64,000 bases of DNA from Listeria cossartiae subsp. cayugensis (GCF_014229095.1 NZ_JAARZC010000002.1:62001-126000); one strand, 5' to 3'. Shown: positions 18,337 through 27,378, counted from the stretch's first letter. The notes: generated by a model not told the origin, from the letters alone. Translations and numbers: made by a program.

Positions 18337-19206
18337 TTATTCGAAAAATGGTTCGATATGAACTAAAGTAAAAGCACCTTCGTATTCATTGCGAATTTTT
18401 TGCTCAACGATTTCGGTGATTTCATGACTTTTAACCACATTTAGCTCTGGATCTACGGCGATAGTAGCATCAATCCAAATTCGATTACCATTCATTCGCG
18501 CTTTAATATCAATAACTTTCTTCACATCAGGGACGGAAGCAATTAAATCATGAATCGTTTCAAGTTTAGAAACATCAAAGCCATCCGTTAACGAATGAGC
18601 AGCATCGTAGAAAATTTTGACAGCCGTATAAACAATTAAAACGCCAACTAAAAAAGCTGTCACTGAATCAAGCCAAGGAATCCCAAGCACTGCCCCGATA
18701 ATCCCGATGAATGCGCCAAAACTAACAAATGCATCTGACCGATTATCATAAGCAGCAGCTCGCACCGCTTGGCTATCTATTTTTTTCGCAAGTTGGTGAT
18801 TATATAAATAAACGCCGTACATAAACACGCCAGAAAATAGGGCAACGACTGCAGTTAACATCGATGGCGTTGCAAATTCTTTTTCAATGATATGTACAAT
18901 CGAGCTCCAAATAACTTGTACACCAACGAGAAACATAATAATAGAAGCAATCAAAGAGCTAATCGTTTCTGTGCGACGATGTCCGTATGAATGATCAGCA
19001 TCAGGTGGAATTCGCGAAATTCGAAGGCCAATTAAAAGCGCCACAGAAGCGATTATATCCGTTGTATTATTCAAACCATCAGCAAGTAAGGCATCGGAAT
19101 TTCCAAGCTGACCAGCGACTATTTTTAACACAGCGAGAAATAAGTAAGCAAATATACTCAAAAATGCCGCTTTCTCTGCCTTTTTTAAATCGTTGTATCC
19201 ATCCAT
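18337..19206 (-). CDS. Cation diffusion facilitator (CDF) efflux protein
   Basis: A 289-residue CDF/ZT-family transporter that should export divalent metal ions by proton antiport. Six helices are predicted. Metal-site motifs are visible in helix 2 (LADGLNNTTD, residues about 41-50) and helix 5 (AAYDNRSDAFVS), with a cytoplasmic C-terminal domain (residues about 205-289). The presence of Asn where Zn transporters carry His/Asp (NNTTD, NRSD) resembles Mn-type CDFs. The ATG follows AAGGGAG. Only 28 bases separate this start from the upstream gene's terminator. Confidence 0.9.
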   Translation of the reverse strand: MDGYNDLKKAEKAAFLSIFAYLFLAVLKIVAGQLGNSDALLADGLNNTTDIIASVALLIGLRISRIPPDADHSYGHRRTETISSLIASIIMFLVGVQVIWSSIVHIIEKEFATPSMLTAVVALFSGVFMYGVYLYNHQLAKKIDSQAVRAAAYDNRSDAFVSFGAFIGIIGAVLGIPWLDSVTAFLVGVLIVYTAVKIFYDAAHSLTDGFDVSKLETIHDLIASVPDVKKVIDIKARMNGNRIWIDATIAVDPELNVVKSHEITEIVEQKIRNEYEGAFTLVHIEPFFE

Positions 19207-19233
19207 TATGTATGACTCCCTTCTCGTTTAACA

Positions 19234-19261
19234 TAAAAGTCCCGCCTACAAATGGCGGGAC
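19234..19261 (-). terminator. Terminator of ArsC-like gene, immediately before the CDF gene
   Basis: GTCCCGCC pairs with GGCGGGAC around a 7-base loop, followed by four T on the minus strand. It may be leaky, because the next gene in the same direction begins 28 bases later. Confidence 0.85.
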
Positions 19262-19269
19262 AACAGAAT

Positions 19270-19695
19270 CTAAGCCTCTATCAATACGTGCTCTAAATTT
19301 TTTACGGATAAAGCAATGTTATCACACACTTCTTGATAACTTGCCCATTTTTTTGGTAACGCTATTTCTTGTTCTGGATCATCAATGTCCCAATAAATTA
19401 TCTTTTCTTGTATGTCAGCGGGAAAATTTGGTGCAGTTTCATATGCAGAATCATAAATTGTTACAATGAGATCAGCATCTGCCAGTAGTTCAGAGCTCGG
19501 GGAATAAGACAAGCTTTCAGGTGGCTCAATCGCAAACTCATTCAACGCTTCTGCAATAAATGGTGTTGCTTTGGATTTATGCCAAGAACCGCTAATGAAT
19601 TTGACATTGCTAAGTGAAAGTCTTTTCGCCCAGGCTTCAGCAATGGCACTTCGAATATGCGTTTGTGATAAAAAGTAAATCAGCTTTTGCGTCAT
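19270..19695 (-). CDS. ArsC/LMW-phosphatase-fold protein lacking the catalytic Cys
   Basis: A 141-residue protein aligned by eye to thioredoxin-coupled arsenate reductases and low-molecular-weight phosphatases (IYFL, then IRSAIAEAWAK, and later LIVTIYD, YWDIDDP). The P-loop CX5R is replaced by Ser10-QTHI-Arg15: Cys is Ser and one residue is missing. The protein retains a single Cys near the C-terminus, so neither the phosphatase nor the ArsC thiol relay is expected. The start is the ATG behind AAAGGAATTGGAAT; an ATG 51 bases upstream has no ribosome site. A sigma-B-type promoter lies about 110 bases upstream. Its role is unknown, possibly a stress-induced binding protein. Confidence 0.85.
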   Translation of the reverse strand: MTQKLIYFLSQTHIRSAIAEAWAKRLSLSNVKFISGSWHKSKATPFIAEALNEFAIEPPESLSYSPSSELLADADLIVTIYDSAYETAPNFPADIQEKIIYWDIDDPEQEIALPKKWASYQEVCDNIALSVKNLEHVLIEA

Positions 19696-19812
19696 ATTCC
19701 AATTCCTTTCCGGCTTATTAATGCGTCCATGTAAAACGTCTGCCATTACTTGTTGTACACAGTATATAGGTGATTCTTATTACCAAAACACAAGTATTGG
19801 TAACAGTAATAT

Positions 19813-19837
19813 CTACCCTTTTTAAACTACTAGAAAC
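19813..19837 (-). promoter_or_regulatory. Sigma-B promoter of the ArsC-like gene
   Basis: On the minus strand GTTTCT and GGGTAG are separated by 13 bases, close to the sigma-B consensus GTTTAA/GGGTAT. The predicted leader is about 110 bases. The orthologue (lmo2230) is known to me as strongly sigma-B dependent. Confidence 0.75.
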
Positions 19838-19939
19838 ATTAAAATGAAGAAATTGTAAAAAAGAGGTTAACAAATATGTAGGAAATATGGATTATTACAA
19901 AATTATTACAAAAATCGGTCTAAAGTTGGTGGCATAAAG

Positions 19940-19969
19940 TTGCTTTTTAACGTAAAATACGTGTATAAC
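19940..19969 (+). promoter_or_regulatory. Promoter of pbpA2
   Basis: TTGCTT and TATAAC with an 18-base spacer. The spacer contains the inverted repeat ACGTA-AAA-TACGT (19950-19962), a possible regulator site. Confidence 0.55.
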
Positions 19970-20017
19970 TGTGTTTATAGTTTTAGTTAATACCGTGTAG
20001 AAAGATAGGAGAGTTAC

Positions 20018-22162
20018 ATGGACAAATTCAAACAACAACTTATTAAATACCTGAAATTATTCTTTGGTTTTATCGGAAAATGGATTAACAAAGGATGGCA
20101 GAAATTTAGACGCTTCTGGAAAAACAAACATATCGGAAAGATTTTTTTACTAGCTGGACTTGTATTTTTATTAAGTTTTATTATTTATCTTGTAGTTGTC
20201 GCAAAATCTGCTGATATAGATGCTTTGAAAAAAGGTCTAGAATCCGCCACGATTATTTATGACAAAGACGGTGACAAAGCGGGAGAACTTTCTTCCACGG
20301 ACGCAACATTTGTATCCATCAATAAAATCTCTAAAAATCTTCAAAATGCGGTCGTTTCCATTGAAGATAGAAAATTTTACGAACATAAAGGCTTTGACTT
20401 AAAAGGGATTGCCCGAGCTGGTGTTAACCTAGTCACAAGCGGAGGTATTTCTGGTGGTGGTAGTACAATCACGCAACAACTTGCCAAGAATGCGTTACTA
20501 ACACAAGAACAAACCTTTACACGAAAAGCGAAAGAAATTTTCATGGCTCGAGAAATCGAGAAAACCTATTCCAAAGATGAAATTATGGAAATGTACTTAA
20601 ATCGCTCTTATTTTGGTAACGGAGAGTGGGGAGTCGAAAATGCTTCCTTAAAATATTTTGGGAAGTCAGCGGCCGATTTAAATATTCCAGAAGCCGCGAC
20701 AATAGCTGGATTACTTCAAGCTCCAAGTGCATATGATCCGTACCAACATATCGACAAAGCAACGAACCGCCGGAATATGGTTTTAAATGCGATGGTCGAA
20801 ACAGGCAATATAACAAAAGCAGAAGGCGAGAAATATAAAGCAACGAAAATTGTTTTAAATGATCAATCCAAAGATCCACTTGCAAATAAATATCCATGGT
20901 ATGTCGATGCAGTTATAAACGAAGCTGTCAATGAAGCGGATATAACACAAGACGAAATCATGCAAAAAGGGTATAAAATCTACACAGAATTAGATCAAAA
21001 CTATCAAACCTCTTTAGAAAAAGTATACAACAACGATAATTTATTCCCATCGAATGCGAATGACGGTACATTAGTCCAATCTGGCGCAGTCTTAATGGAC
21101 CCTGCGACTGGGGGCATTCGGGCACTTGTTGGTGGGCGCGGCGAACACGTTTTCCGCGGCTTTAACCGAGCAACTCAAATGAAAGCTCAACCAGGTTCGA
21201 CGATGAAACCTCTCGCAGTTTACACACCAGCGCTTCAAGCAGGTTACGATGTTGACTCAATGCTAAAAGATGAAAAAACAACATACAAAGGAAACTATAC
21301 ACCAACCAATGTTGGCGGCGTTTATAGCGGAGAAGTTCCGATGTACAAAGCCGTTGCAAACTCGATTAATGCCCCGGCCGTTTGGTTGCTCGACCAAATT
21401 GGTATCGATAAAGGCGTTAAATCAGTTGAGAAATTTGGTATTACTGTTCCCGAACAAGATAAAACACTAGGTCTTGCCCTCGGTGGTATGAGTAAAGGTG
21501 CTTCGCCAGTCGAAATCGCGACCGCTTATGCTACATTTGCCAATAATGGCGCAAAACCAGAATCACATATTATCACTAAAATTGTCGACCCATCAGGCAA
21601 TACCGTTTACGAAAATGTGCCTAAAACGAAACAAATCATTTCAGAAACAGTTTCTAATGAAATGACATCGATGCTACTTGATGTTATCAACACAGGAACA
21701 GGTCGAAGTGCAGCTGTTTCAGGTCACGAAATGGCTGGGAAAACTGGTTCAACTCAAGTTCCTTTTGATGATACTAACGGAACAAAAGATCAATGGTTTG
21801 TTGGCTATACACCAAACTTGGTCGGTGCCGTTTGGATGGGATTTGATAAAACCGACAAAGAGCATTATTTGACGACAACAAGTTCTGCGGGTGTTTCCAG
21901 TTTGGCGCACTACGTCATGAACAGTGGCTTACGCTATCAGAAATCCACAGACTTTAGTACGAAAAGTGCTGCACAAGAAACTGCTGCGAAAAAAGAAGAG
22001 GAAGAAGCAACGAAAGATAGTGGTAGTGACTTCTGGAGTGGCGTAAAAGAAAAAGCAGATGAAGCCGGTGAAACAATTAAAAAAGGCGCCGATAAAGTAA
22101 AAGAATTTGGCGGAAAAGTTTCTGATGGCATTGGAAATTTAATTGACTCGATAGGCAATTAA
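20018..22162 (+). CDS. pbpA2: Class A penicillin-binding protein (glycosyltransferase/transpeptidase)
   Basis: A 714-residue bifunctional peptidoglycan polymerase. It has a basic cytoplasmic tail, one membrane anchor (about residues 41-63), a glycosyltransferase domain with catalytic Glu116 in EDRKFYEHKG and the GGSTITQQLAKN block, and a transpeptidase domain with Ser394 (PGSTMKP), SIN (449-451) and KTG (575-577). A charged Lys/Glu-rich tail follows after residue 655. From memory the orthologue lmo2229 is PBPA2 (PBP4), one of two class A PBPs in Listeria. RBS AGGAGAG precedes the ATG. The gene is monocistronic with its own terminator. Confidence 0.93.
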   Translation: MDKFKQQLIKYLKLFFGFIGKWINKGWQKFRRFWKNKHIGKIFLLAGLVFLLSFIIYLVVVAKSADIDALKKGLESATIIYDKDGDKAGELSSTDATFVSINKISKNLQNAVVSIEDRKFYEHKGFDLKGIARAGVNLVTSGGISGGGSTITQQLAKNALLTQEQTFTRKAKEIFMAREIEKTYSKDEIMEMYLNRSYFGNGEWGVENASLKYFGKSAADLNIPEAATIAGLLQAPSAYDPYQHIDKATNRRNMVLNAMVETGNITKAEGEKYKATKIVLNDQSKDPLANKYPWYVDAVINEAVNEADITQDEIMQKGYKIYTELDQNYQTSLEKVYNNDNLFPSNANDGTLVQSGAVLMDPATGGIRALVGGRGEHVFRGFNRATQMKAQPGSTMKPLAVYTPALQAGYDVDSMLKDEKTTYKGNYTPTNVGGVYSGEVPMYKAVANSINAPAVWLLDQIGIDKGVKSVEKFGITVPEQDKTLGLALGGMSKGASPVEIATAYATFANNGAKPESHIITKIVDPSGNTVYENVPKTKQIISETVSNEMTSMLLDVINTGTGRSAAVSGHEMAGKTGSTQVPFDDTNGTKDQWFVGYTPNLVGAVWMGFDKTDKEHYLTTTSSAGVSSLAHYVMNSGLRYQKSTDFSTKSAAQETAAKKEEEEATKDSGSDFWSGVKEKADEAGETIKKGADKVKEFGGKVSDGIGNLIDSIGN

Positions 22163-22165
22163 TGG

Positions 22166-22209
22166 AAAGCACATTTTACTAGTTTAGCGCTAGTGAAATG
22201 TGCTTTTTT
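22166..22209 (+). terminator. Terminator of pbpA2
   Basis: AAAGCACATTTTACTAG pairs with CTAGTGAAATGTGCTTT (one mismatch region) and a T-run follows. Confidence 0.9.
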
Positions 22210-22212
22210 ATA

Positions 22213-22250
22213 TTGCATTAATATTATAACTGTTATACAATGAGTATAAC
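22213..22250 (+). promoter_or_regulatory. Promoter with perfect 7-5-7 palindrome before PLDc_N-ABC operon
   Basis: TTGCAT (22213-22218) and TACAAT (22236-22241) have 17-base spacing. The perfect inverted repeat GTTATAC-AATGA-GTATAAC (22232-22250) covers the -10, so a repressor site is likely. The regulator is not encoded in the adjacent operon. Confidence 0.65.
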
Positions 22251-22270
22251 AAAAGAATGAGGTGAAAACT

Positions 22271-22468
22271 TTGGATAAAACTCAAATAGCATTAATTATA
22301 CCTGTATTACTTCTTTACTTAGCACTATTATTAACCGCCATTATTGATTTAACTAAAAACTGGAATACACGCAAAAATCCAATCATTTGGCTAGTAGTTA
22401 TCATTGTTATCAACGTCTTTGGCCCAATCGCCTATTTTATTTTCGGCCGAAAAGAGGATACTAACTAA
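22271..22468 (+). CDS. Small PLDc_N-domain membrane protein
   Basis: A 65-residue protein with two transmembrane helices (about residues 6-24 and 35-55) separated by a TKNWNTRKNPIIW segment and ending in FGRKED. This is the phospholipase-D-N-terminal (PLDc_N) module found alone next to ABC transporters. A TTG start is chosen because GAGGTGA lies 5 bases upstream; the GTG 9 bases earlier is inside that site. It overlaps the ATPase gene by one base. It probably assists the ABC transporter encoded by the next two genes; function otherwise unknown. Confidence 0.82.
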   Translation: MDKTQIALIIPVLLLYLALLLTAIIDLTKNWNTRKNPIIWLVVIIVINVFGPIAYFIFGRKEDTN

Positions 22469-23373
22469 TGAAAAAATTAGAAATCCAAGGACTAAAGAAA
22501 AAATACAATGGAAAATGGGTTATCAAGGGGATTGATTTAAGTATCAACGAAAAAGAATGCGTAGCCTTAATCGGTCCTAACGGCGCCGGCAAGTCAACGA
22601 TGATTAATATGATTGTCCAAATACTAACCCAAGACGAGGGTCAAATCACTTTGGACGGAAAAGATGCTAAATCTGTCCGTGAGAAAATTGGCTTTTTACC
22701 GCAATATCCAGAATTTTACGGCTGGATGAGCGCAACTGAATGCCTCCATTTTATGGGAAAACTGTCTAATATGGAGAAAAAAGATTTAGAAGCGCGTATT
22801 CAAGAAGTTTTATTACTAGTTGGACTAGAAGCAAGTGCAAATAAGAAAATTAGTACCTATTCTGGGGGTATGCGTCAACGTCTTGGAATTGCACAAGCCA
22901 TCTTACATCGACCAGAATTACTGGTGCTAGACGAGCCAGTTTCCGCGCTTGATCCAATTGGTCGCCGGGAAATGATGCTCCTTTTAGATAAACTAAAAAA
23001 AGAAATTACGATTTTATTTTCAACACATATTTTAAAAGATGCCGAAGAAATTTGCGACCGTATTGCCATCATTAAAAATGGCGAATTAGTCGCAGATAAC
23101 ACAGTGTCACAGCTAATCAAAGAAGAAAGTTCTCCTGTATTTGATGTCGAATTAAATGGCGATAGCGATACTTGGCAAAAAGAGCTTCTTCAAAATAACT
23201 ATGTCGAAAAAATCGAAAAAGTGGGGACGGTATATCAAGTCTATACAACGAACCAAAAAGCAGGAGCAGAAGCCATTTTGAGTTCCTTGCTAAATATAGA
23301 TGGAGAGTTTATTCGTGTCGAAAATAGACATCAAAGCTTAGAAGAAATATTTATGGAGAAGGTGGGCAAATGA
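22468..23373 (+). CDS. ABC transporter ATP-binding protein
   Basis: A 301-residue ATPase with Walker A GPNGAGKST (about residues 37-45), signature YSGGMRQR and Walker B LLVLDEP. It is of the single-domain type that pairs with ABC-2 permeases for export. The start is TAATG-coupled to the PLDc_N gene, and the stop overlaps the permease start (ATGA). The C-terminal 90 residues form the usual post-domain extension. Substrate unknown. Confidence 0.92.
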   Translation: MKKLEIQGLKKKYNGKWVIKGIDLSINEKECVALIGPNGAGKSTMINMIVQILTQDEGQITLDGKDAKSVREKIGFLPQYPEFYGWMSATECLHFMGKLSNMEKKDLEARIQEVLLLVGLEASANKKISTYSGGMRQRLGIAQAILHRPELLVLDEPVSALDPIGRREMMLLLDKLKKEITILFSTHILKDAEEICDRIAIIKNGELVADNTVSQLIKEESSPVFDVELNGDSDTWQKELLQNNYVEKIEKVGTVYQVYTTNQKAGAEAILSSLLNIDGEFIRVENRHQSLEEIFMEKVGK

Positions 23374-24164
23374 CACATTTTAACGCTTTACTAGCAAAAG
23401 AATGGCTAGAACAACGTCGGAGTTTAAAAATTATTTGGCTACCAATCGTCTTCGCTTTGCTTGGGCTCACTCAACCATTAATGATTTATTTTTTGCCCGA
23501 AATATTGAAAGCAGTTGGTACTGGAGCAGAAACGGAACAAGTTGTTGCTTTGATGGGAAATCAATCGGCGCAGGAAGTAATGGCGCAAACGCTTGGTTCT
23601 CAATTTGATCAAATTGGCATTATCATTATTATCGTTGTTGCAATGGCTTGTATTCAAAATGACCGTACAAGAGGAATGCTTGCGTTTATTATGACACGAC
23701 CCGTGAGTGCTATCGAATACGTGTTATCTAAATGGGTTATGCAATGCGTGGTTGGTTTAAGTTCGCTTTTAATTGGCTACGTACTAGCCGCTTATTATAC
23801 GTACTTTTTATTTGGTGAATTATCGGTTCAATCTTTAGTGGAAGGCTTTTTAGTGTATGCACTTTGGTTTGTTTTTGTAATCAGCCTCGTTGTATTTGCA
23901 AGTGCTGTTTTCGATAGTAATGCAGTGGTAGCAATGCTTAGCGTATTTATCGCGATTGTTCTTGGAATCATTAGTGGTTTTGGCGGGTGGATTCAAATGT
24001 TTAATCCCGCATATTTAAGCAAAAATGCAACGATGCTTATTATGTCAGAAAAGACGATGGATTATTTTATCCCATCACTTTGCATCACTGCGGCATGGAT
24101 TGTATTACTTGTTAGCCTAACTATTTTAATGATTAAAATAAAACCGCTACCGAAATCAGAATAG
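23370..24164 (+). CDS. ABC-2 type permease
   Basis: A 264-residue membrane protein of the ABC-2/NosY-like type with about six helices and the DRTRGMLAFIMTRPVS loop characteristic of the family. It is the third gene of the PLDc_N-ATPase-permease operon and overlaps the ATPase gene by 4 bases. No clear intrinsic terminator follows; fumC begins 70 bases later with its own promoter-like sequence. Confidence 0.9.
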   Translation: MTHFNALLAKEWLEQRRSLKIIWLPIVFALLGLTQPLMIYFLPEILKAVGTGAETEQVVALMGNQSAQEVMAQTLGSQFDQIGIIIIIVVAMACIQNDRTRGMLAFIMTRPVSAIEYVLSKWVMQCVVGLSSLLIGYVLAAYYTYFLFGELSVQSLVEGFLVYALWFVFVISLVVFASAVFDSNAVVAMLSVFIAIVLGIISGFGGWIQMFNPAYLSKNATMLIMSEKTMDYFIPSLCITAAWIVLLVSLTILMIKIKPLPKSE

Positions 24165-24180
24165 CGAACATTATTCGTGA

Positions 24181-24212
24181 GTTTTGCGAAAACATCCGGT
24201 TTATACTAAAAT
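24181..24212 (+). promoter_or_regulatory. Candidate fumC promoter with inverted repeat
   Basis: TTGCGA (24184-24189) and TAAAAT (24207-24212) have 17-base spacing. The -35 lies within the inverted repeat GTTTT-GCG-AAAAC (24181-24193). Confidence 0.5.
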
Positions 24213-24233
24213 AGAATAAAAAGGGGTGGCGAA

Positions 24234-25601
24234 ATGGAACGAATAGAGCGAGATACACTTGGAGAAATTTCCGTAGATGCGGCAAAATATTGGGGAGCGC
24301 AAACAGAACGAAGTAGAAGAAATTTTGCCATTGGTGATAACCAAATGCCAATCGAAATTATTCATGCTTTTGCCCAGTTAAAGAAAGCCACAGCGAAAGT
24401 AAACGCAGCGGAAGACAAATTACCCGAAGAAAAAGCATTAGCAATTGGTAGCGTTTGTGACCAAATCATTCAAGGCGAGTTAGATGAACATTTTCCTTTA
24501 GTTGTTTGGCAAACGGGAAGCGGAACACAGAGTAATATGAATGTTAATGAGGTTATTGCGCATGTCGCCAATCTAACGCTAGGCGAAGGACAGATTCATC
24601 CGAATGATGATGTCAACATGTCGCAAAGTTCGAATGACACGTTTCCGACAGCGATGCATATCGCGGCTTATGAAGCTATAGTAACAAACCTTTTACCAGA
24701 AATCACTAAAATGGAAGCCGTTTTAACAGAGAAGAAAAATAAGTATATGCAGCTCGTTAAAATTGGGCGAACCCATTTACAAGACGCAACCCCGTTAACA
24801 CTCGGACAGGAGATTAGTGGCTGGGAAGCATGCCTAACAAATAATAAAAATTATCTTGAATCAAGTATGAAAGCCATTTTACCACTTGCGATTGGTGGGA
24901 CAGCAGTTGGAACAGGTTTGAATGCTTCACGCGATTTTGGGGATAAAGTAGCCAAAGAGTTAATGAAGCAAACGGGATATCCTTTTACATCTGATTCCAA
25001 TAAATATTTTGCCTTAACTAGCCATAGTCCGATTAATTTTGTTCATGGGGCGATTCGTAGCCTTGCTTCGGATCTAATGAAAATTGCTAATGACATTCGT
25101 TTTCTAGCAAGCGGACCCCGTAGCGGCATTGGCGAGCTGACGATTCCTGCCAATGAGCCAGGTAGCTCGATTATGCCGGGGAAAGTGAATCCTACGCAGT
25201 GTGAGGCGATAACGATGGTTGCGGCACAAGTAATGGGAAATGATACGACAATCAATGTTGCTGCGAGCCAAGGAAACTTTGAACTCAATGTGTATAAACC
25301 AGTGATCATTTTTAATTTCTTAGAGTCTGTCAAACTTCTTTCAGATAGCATGCGCTCGTTCCGGATTCATTGTTTAGAAGGGCTTACTGCAAACGAAAGC
25401 GTCATTGAAACGAAAGTAAATGACTCGTTAATGCTAGTAACAGCCTTGAATCCGCACATTGGTTATGAAAAAGCTGCCAAGATTGCCAAACTAGCTTTTG
25501 ACGAAAATACTACTTTAAAAGAAGCGGCAATCAAAACCGGTTTTGTCAGCGAAGCGGAATTTGATTTATGGATAGATCCGCTAAAAATGACTAATTTGTA
25601 A
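24234..25601 (+). CDS. fumC: Class II fumarate hydratase
   Basis: A 455-residue, oxygen-stable fumarase of the aspartase/fumarase superfamily, interconverting fumarate and L-malate in the cytosol. The three superfamily blocks are present: [25 protein letters not shown] (with the catalytic His region [12 protein letters not shown]) and the signature [15 protein letters not shown] near residues 312-326. The ATG follows AAAAGGGGTGG. Listeria has an incomplete citrate cycle, so the enzyme probably works in the reductive or anaplerotic branch. A terminator follows. Confidence 0.95.
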   Translation: MERIERDTLGEISVDAAKYWGAQTERSRRNFAIGDNQMPIEIIHAFAQLKKATAKVNAAEDKLPEEKALAIGSVCDQIIQGELDEHFPLVVWQTGSGTQSNMNVNEVIAHVANLTLGEGQIHPNDDVNMSQSSNDTFPTAMHIAAYEAIVTNLLPEITKMEAVLTEKKNKYMQLVKIGRTHLQDATPLTLGQEISGWEACLTNNKNYLESSMKAILPLAIGGTAVGTGLNASRDFGDKVAKELMKQTGYPFTSDSNKYFALTSHSPINFVHGAIRSLASDLMKIANDIRFLASGPRSGIGELTIPANEPGSSIMPGKVNPTQCEAITMVAAQVMGNDTTINVAASQGNFELNVYKPVIIFNFLESVKLLSDSMRSFRIHCLEGLTANESVIETKVNDSLMLVTALNPHIGYEKAAKIAKLAFDENTTLKEAAIKTGFVSEAEFDLWIDPLKMTNL

Positions 25602-25622
25602 TCTCATACTTTAGAATGAACT

Positions 25623-25654
25623 TCCCTAGAAACAATTGTTGTCTAGGGATTTTT
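25623..25654 (+). terminator. Terminator of fumC
   Basis: TCCCTAGA pairs with TCTAGGGA around an 11-base loop containing AACAATTGTT, then five T. Confidence 0.85.
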
Positions 25655-25704
25655 CACGTATAATGAAACCACTTTTACTAGACAAATATTAGGAGATGCA
25701 AAAC

Positions 25705-26838
25705 ATGTCAGTGTTATTTACGATACTTTTAATGGCAGTGATTGGTGGATTTATCGGAGCCATGACGAATTATATCGCGATTCGAATGCTTTTCCGCCCG
25801 TACAAAGCCATTTACCTTTTCAATAAACGATTACCATTTACACCAGGTCTCATTCCAAAACGACGCGATGAACTTGCCGAACACATCGGAAAAGTAGTCG
25901 TAAGCCATTTACTCACAGAAGACGCCATTCGCGCCCGGTTGCTGGATGAGACTTTACAAAAAGAAATAACCGAAACAATCACAAAAATGTTTCACGAAAA
26001 AATGGACTTAGAAACAACGCCGAATGAATTACTACATTATTTCGGTTATGAAAATGCAGAAGTACGCTCCATTGCCTGGTTAGAAACAACAATAGAGAAA
26101 GAAATCAACCACTTTTTAACAGCAAAAAAAGCCACCCAAATGAGCGACTTAATTCCTGCCATGCTAGAGACAGAGCTTTCAACCAAGCTTCCTCATGTAA
26201 CAGAAAGAATTACGAGCAAAATGTCCGTTTTTATCGCAAGTGAAGAAGGTAAAATCCAAATTAAACAAATGCTACAAAAATTCTTTGAAGAACACGGGAA
26301 AATGGGCAGTATGGCTAGAATGTTCATCAATGTCGATACCTTCTCTGAAAAAATTCAACAAGAAGGCTTAAAACTTATCAGTCAAGAAGACACGAAAAAT
26401 CTCATCAACCAACTATTAACAACAGAATGGCGCAATTTTGAAGCAAAAGAATTACAAGAACTTATCCCGACCGAAAAACAAGCACATTTGGCAGGACAGC
26501 TGACTTCTGAACTAATTCAAGCAGTTCCGCACGATAAATTATTTAACCAACCAATCCAAGCGATGCTAAGCAATTACGAAGCCGCCATTACAGAAAAAGT
26601 GATTCCTTTTGCTGTAGAGCGAATGCTTGATTTTGTAGCGACACATAGCGCGGATATAGTAGCACGAATGGATTTAGCTAAATTAGTCGAAACGCAAATT
26701 GCTACTTTTTCCTTGCCTGAAATTGAAAAACTAGTCGTTGAAATATCTGGAAGAGAATTAAAAATGATTACTTATTTAGGTGGGATTTTAGGAGGATTTA
26801 TTGGAATTATTCAAGGAATTCTCGCAATGTGGATTTAG
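25705..26838 (+). CDS. yheB: DUF445 family membrane protein (YheB)
   Basis: A 377-residue protein with hydrophobic ends: an N-terminal helix (about residues 2-24) and a C-terminal glycine-rich helix (ITYLGGILGGFIGIIQGILAMW) flanking a long helical, charged middle. This matches DUF445, orthologous to B. subtilis YheB, whose function is not established. The chosen ATG lies 8 bases after AGGAGA; the in-frame ATG 9 bases upstream overlaps that site. yheA follows after 80 bases. Confidence 0.88.
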   Translation: MSVLFTILLMAVIGGFIGAMTNYIAIRMLFRPYKAIYLFNKRLPFTPGLIPKRRDELAEHIGKVVVSHLLTEDAIRARLLDETLQKEITETITKMFHEKMDLETTPNELLHYFGYENAEVRSIAWLETTIEKEINHFLTAKKATQMSDLIPAMLETELSTKLPHVTERITSKMSVFIASEEGKIQIKQMLQKFFEEHGKMGSMARMFINVDTFSEKIQQEGLKLISQEDTKNLINQLLTTEWRNFEAKELQELIPTEKQAHLAGQLTSELIQAVPHDKLFNQPIQAMLSNYEAAITEKVIPFAVERMLDFVATHSADIVARMDLAKLVETQIATFSLPEIEKLVVEISGRELKMITYLGGILGGFIGIIQGILAMWI

Positions 26839-26919
26839 TTCTTTTATACTGGAATAACATGCTACTTTTTGTTATAGTGAAACAGAAGTGACAAATACAG
26901 ATATTTGGAGGATTTATCA

Positions 26920-27273
26920 ATGGCAGTTAATATTTATGATTTAGCACATGATTTAGACAAAGGAATTCGTGAAACACCTGAATTCATCAGCTTACAAGAA
27001 GCATACCGCGAAGTAAACGAAAACGCTGACGCAAAAGCAAAATTCGAACGTTTCCGTGATGTTCAAGTAACAATCCAAGAAAAACAAATGACTGGTCAAG
27101 AAATTGACGACGAAACAGTAGATGTAGCACAACAAGTTGCTCAAGAAGTTCAAGAAAACGAACTAATTGTGAAACTAATGGAAAAAGAACAAGCGATGAG
27201 CATGATTATCAATGATTTAAACCGCATCATCATGACACCATTACAAGATTTATACAACGTAGCAAACGACTAA
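26920..27273 (+). CDS. yheA: YlbF/YmcA family protein (UPF0342, YheA)
   Basis: A 117-residue, entirely helical protein of the YlbF/YmcA (Com_YlbF) family. Paralogues form the Y-complex that affects RNase Y-dependent mRNA processing in B. subtilis; YheA itself is uncharacterised. Acidic composition with heptad-like repeats suggests a helical dimer. The ATG follows TTGGAGGA at good spacing; a TTG 15 bases upstream is inside that site. A long 18-bp-stem terminator follows. Confidence 0.92.
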   Translation: MAVNIYDLAHDLDKGIRETPEFISLQEAYREVNENADAKAKFERFRDVQVTIQEKQMTGQEIDDETVDVAQQVAQEVQENELIVKLMEKEQAMSMIINDLNRIIMTPLQDLYNVAND

Positions 27274-27286
27274 TATGTATAAATTG

Positions 27287-27338
27287 AAGTGGCGCGATTA
27301 TTTGTTATTTATTTAGCAAATAATCGCGCCACTTTTTT
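27287..27338 (+). terminator. Terminator of yheA
   Basis: An 18-bp perfect stem starting AAGTGGCGCG with a 12-base loop, ending in seven T. Confidence 0.94.
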
Positions 27339-27349
27339 ATTTGAAATGC

Positions 27350-27378
27350 TTGTACGTGAAGCAATAGTAAGGTATAAT
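27350..27378 (+). promoter_or_regulatory. Promoter of the yhaO-yhaN-yhaM operon
   Basis: TTGTAC and TATAAT with a 17-base spacer, directly after the yheA terminator and 40 bases before the yhaO start. Confidence 0.75.

Noticed and set aside
19747-20017. PrfA-like TTAACA at 19864-19877
   Set aside because: The second half-site does not match, and the position is unsuited to either divergent promoter.
22468-24164. Bacteriocin-immunity function for the ABC pair
   Set aside because: ATPase and permease are generic ABC-2 components; no precursor peptide or modification gene is nearby.
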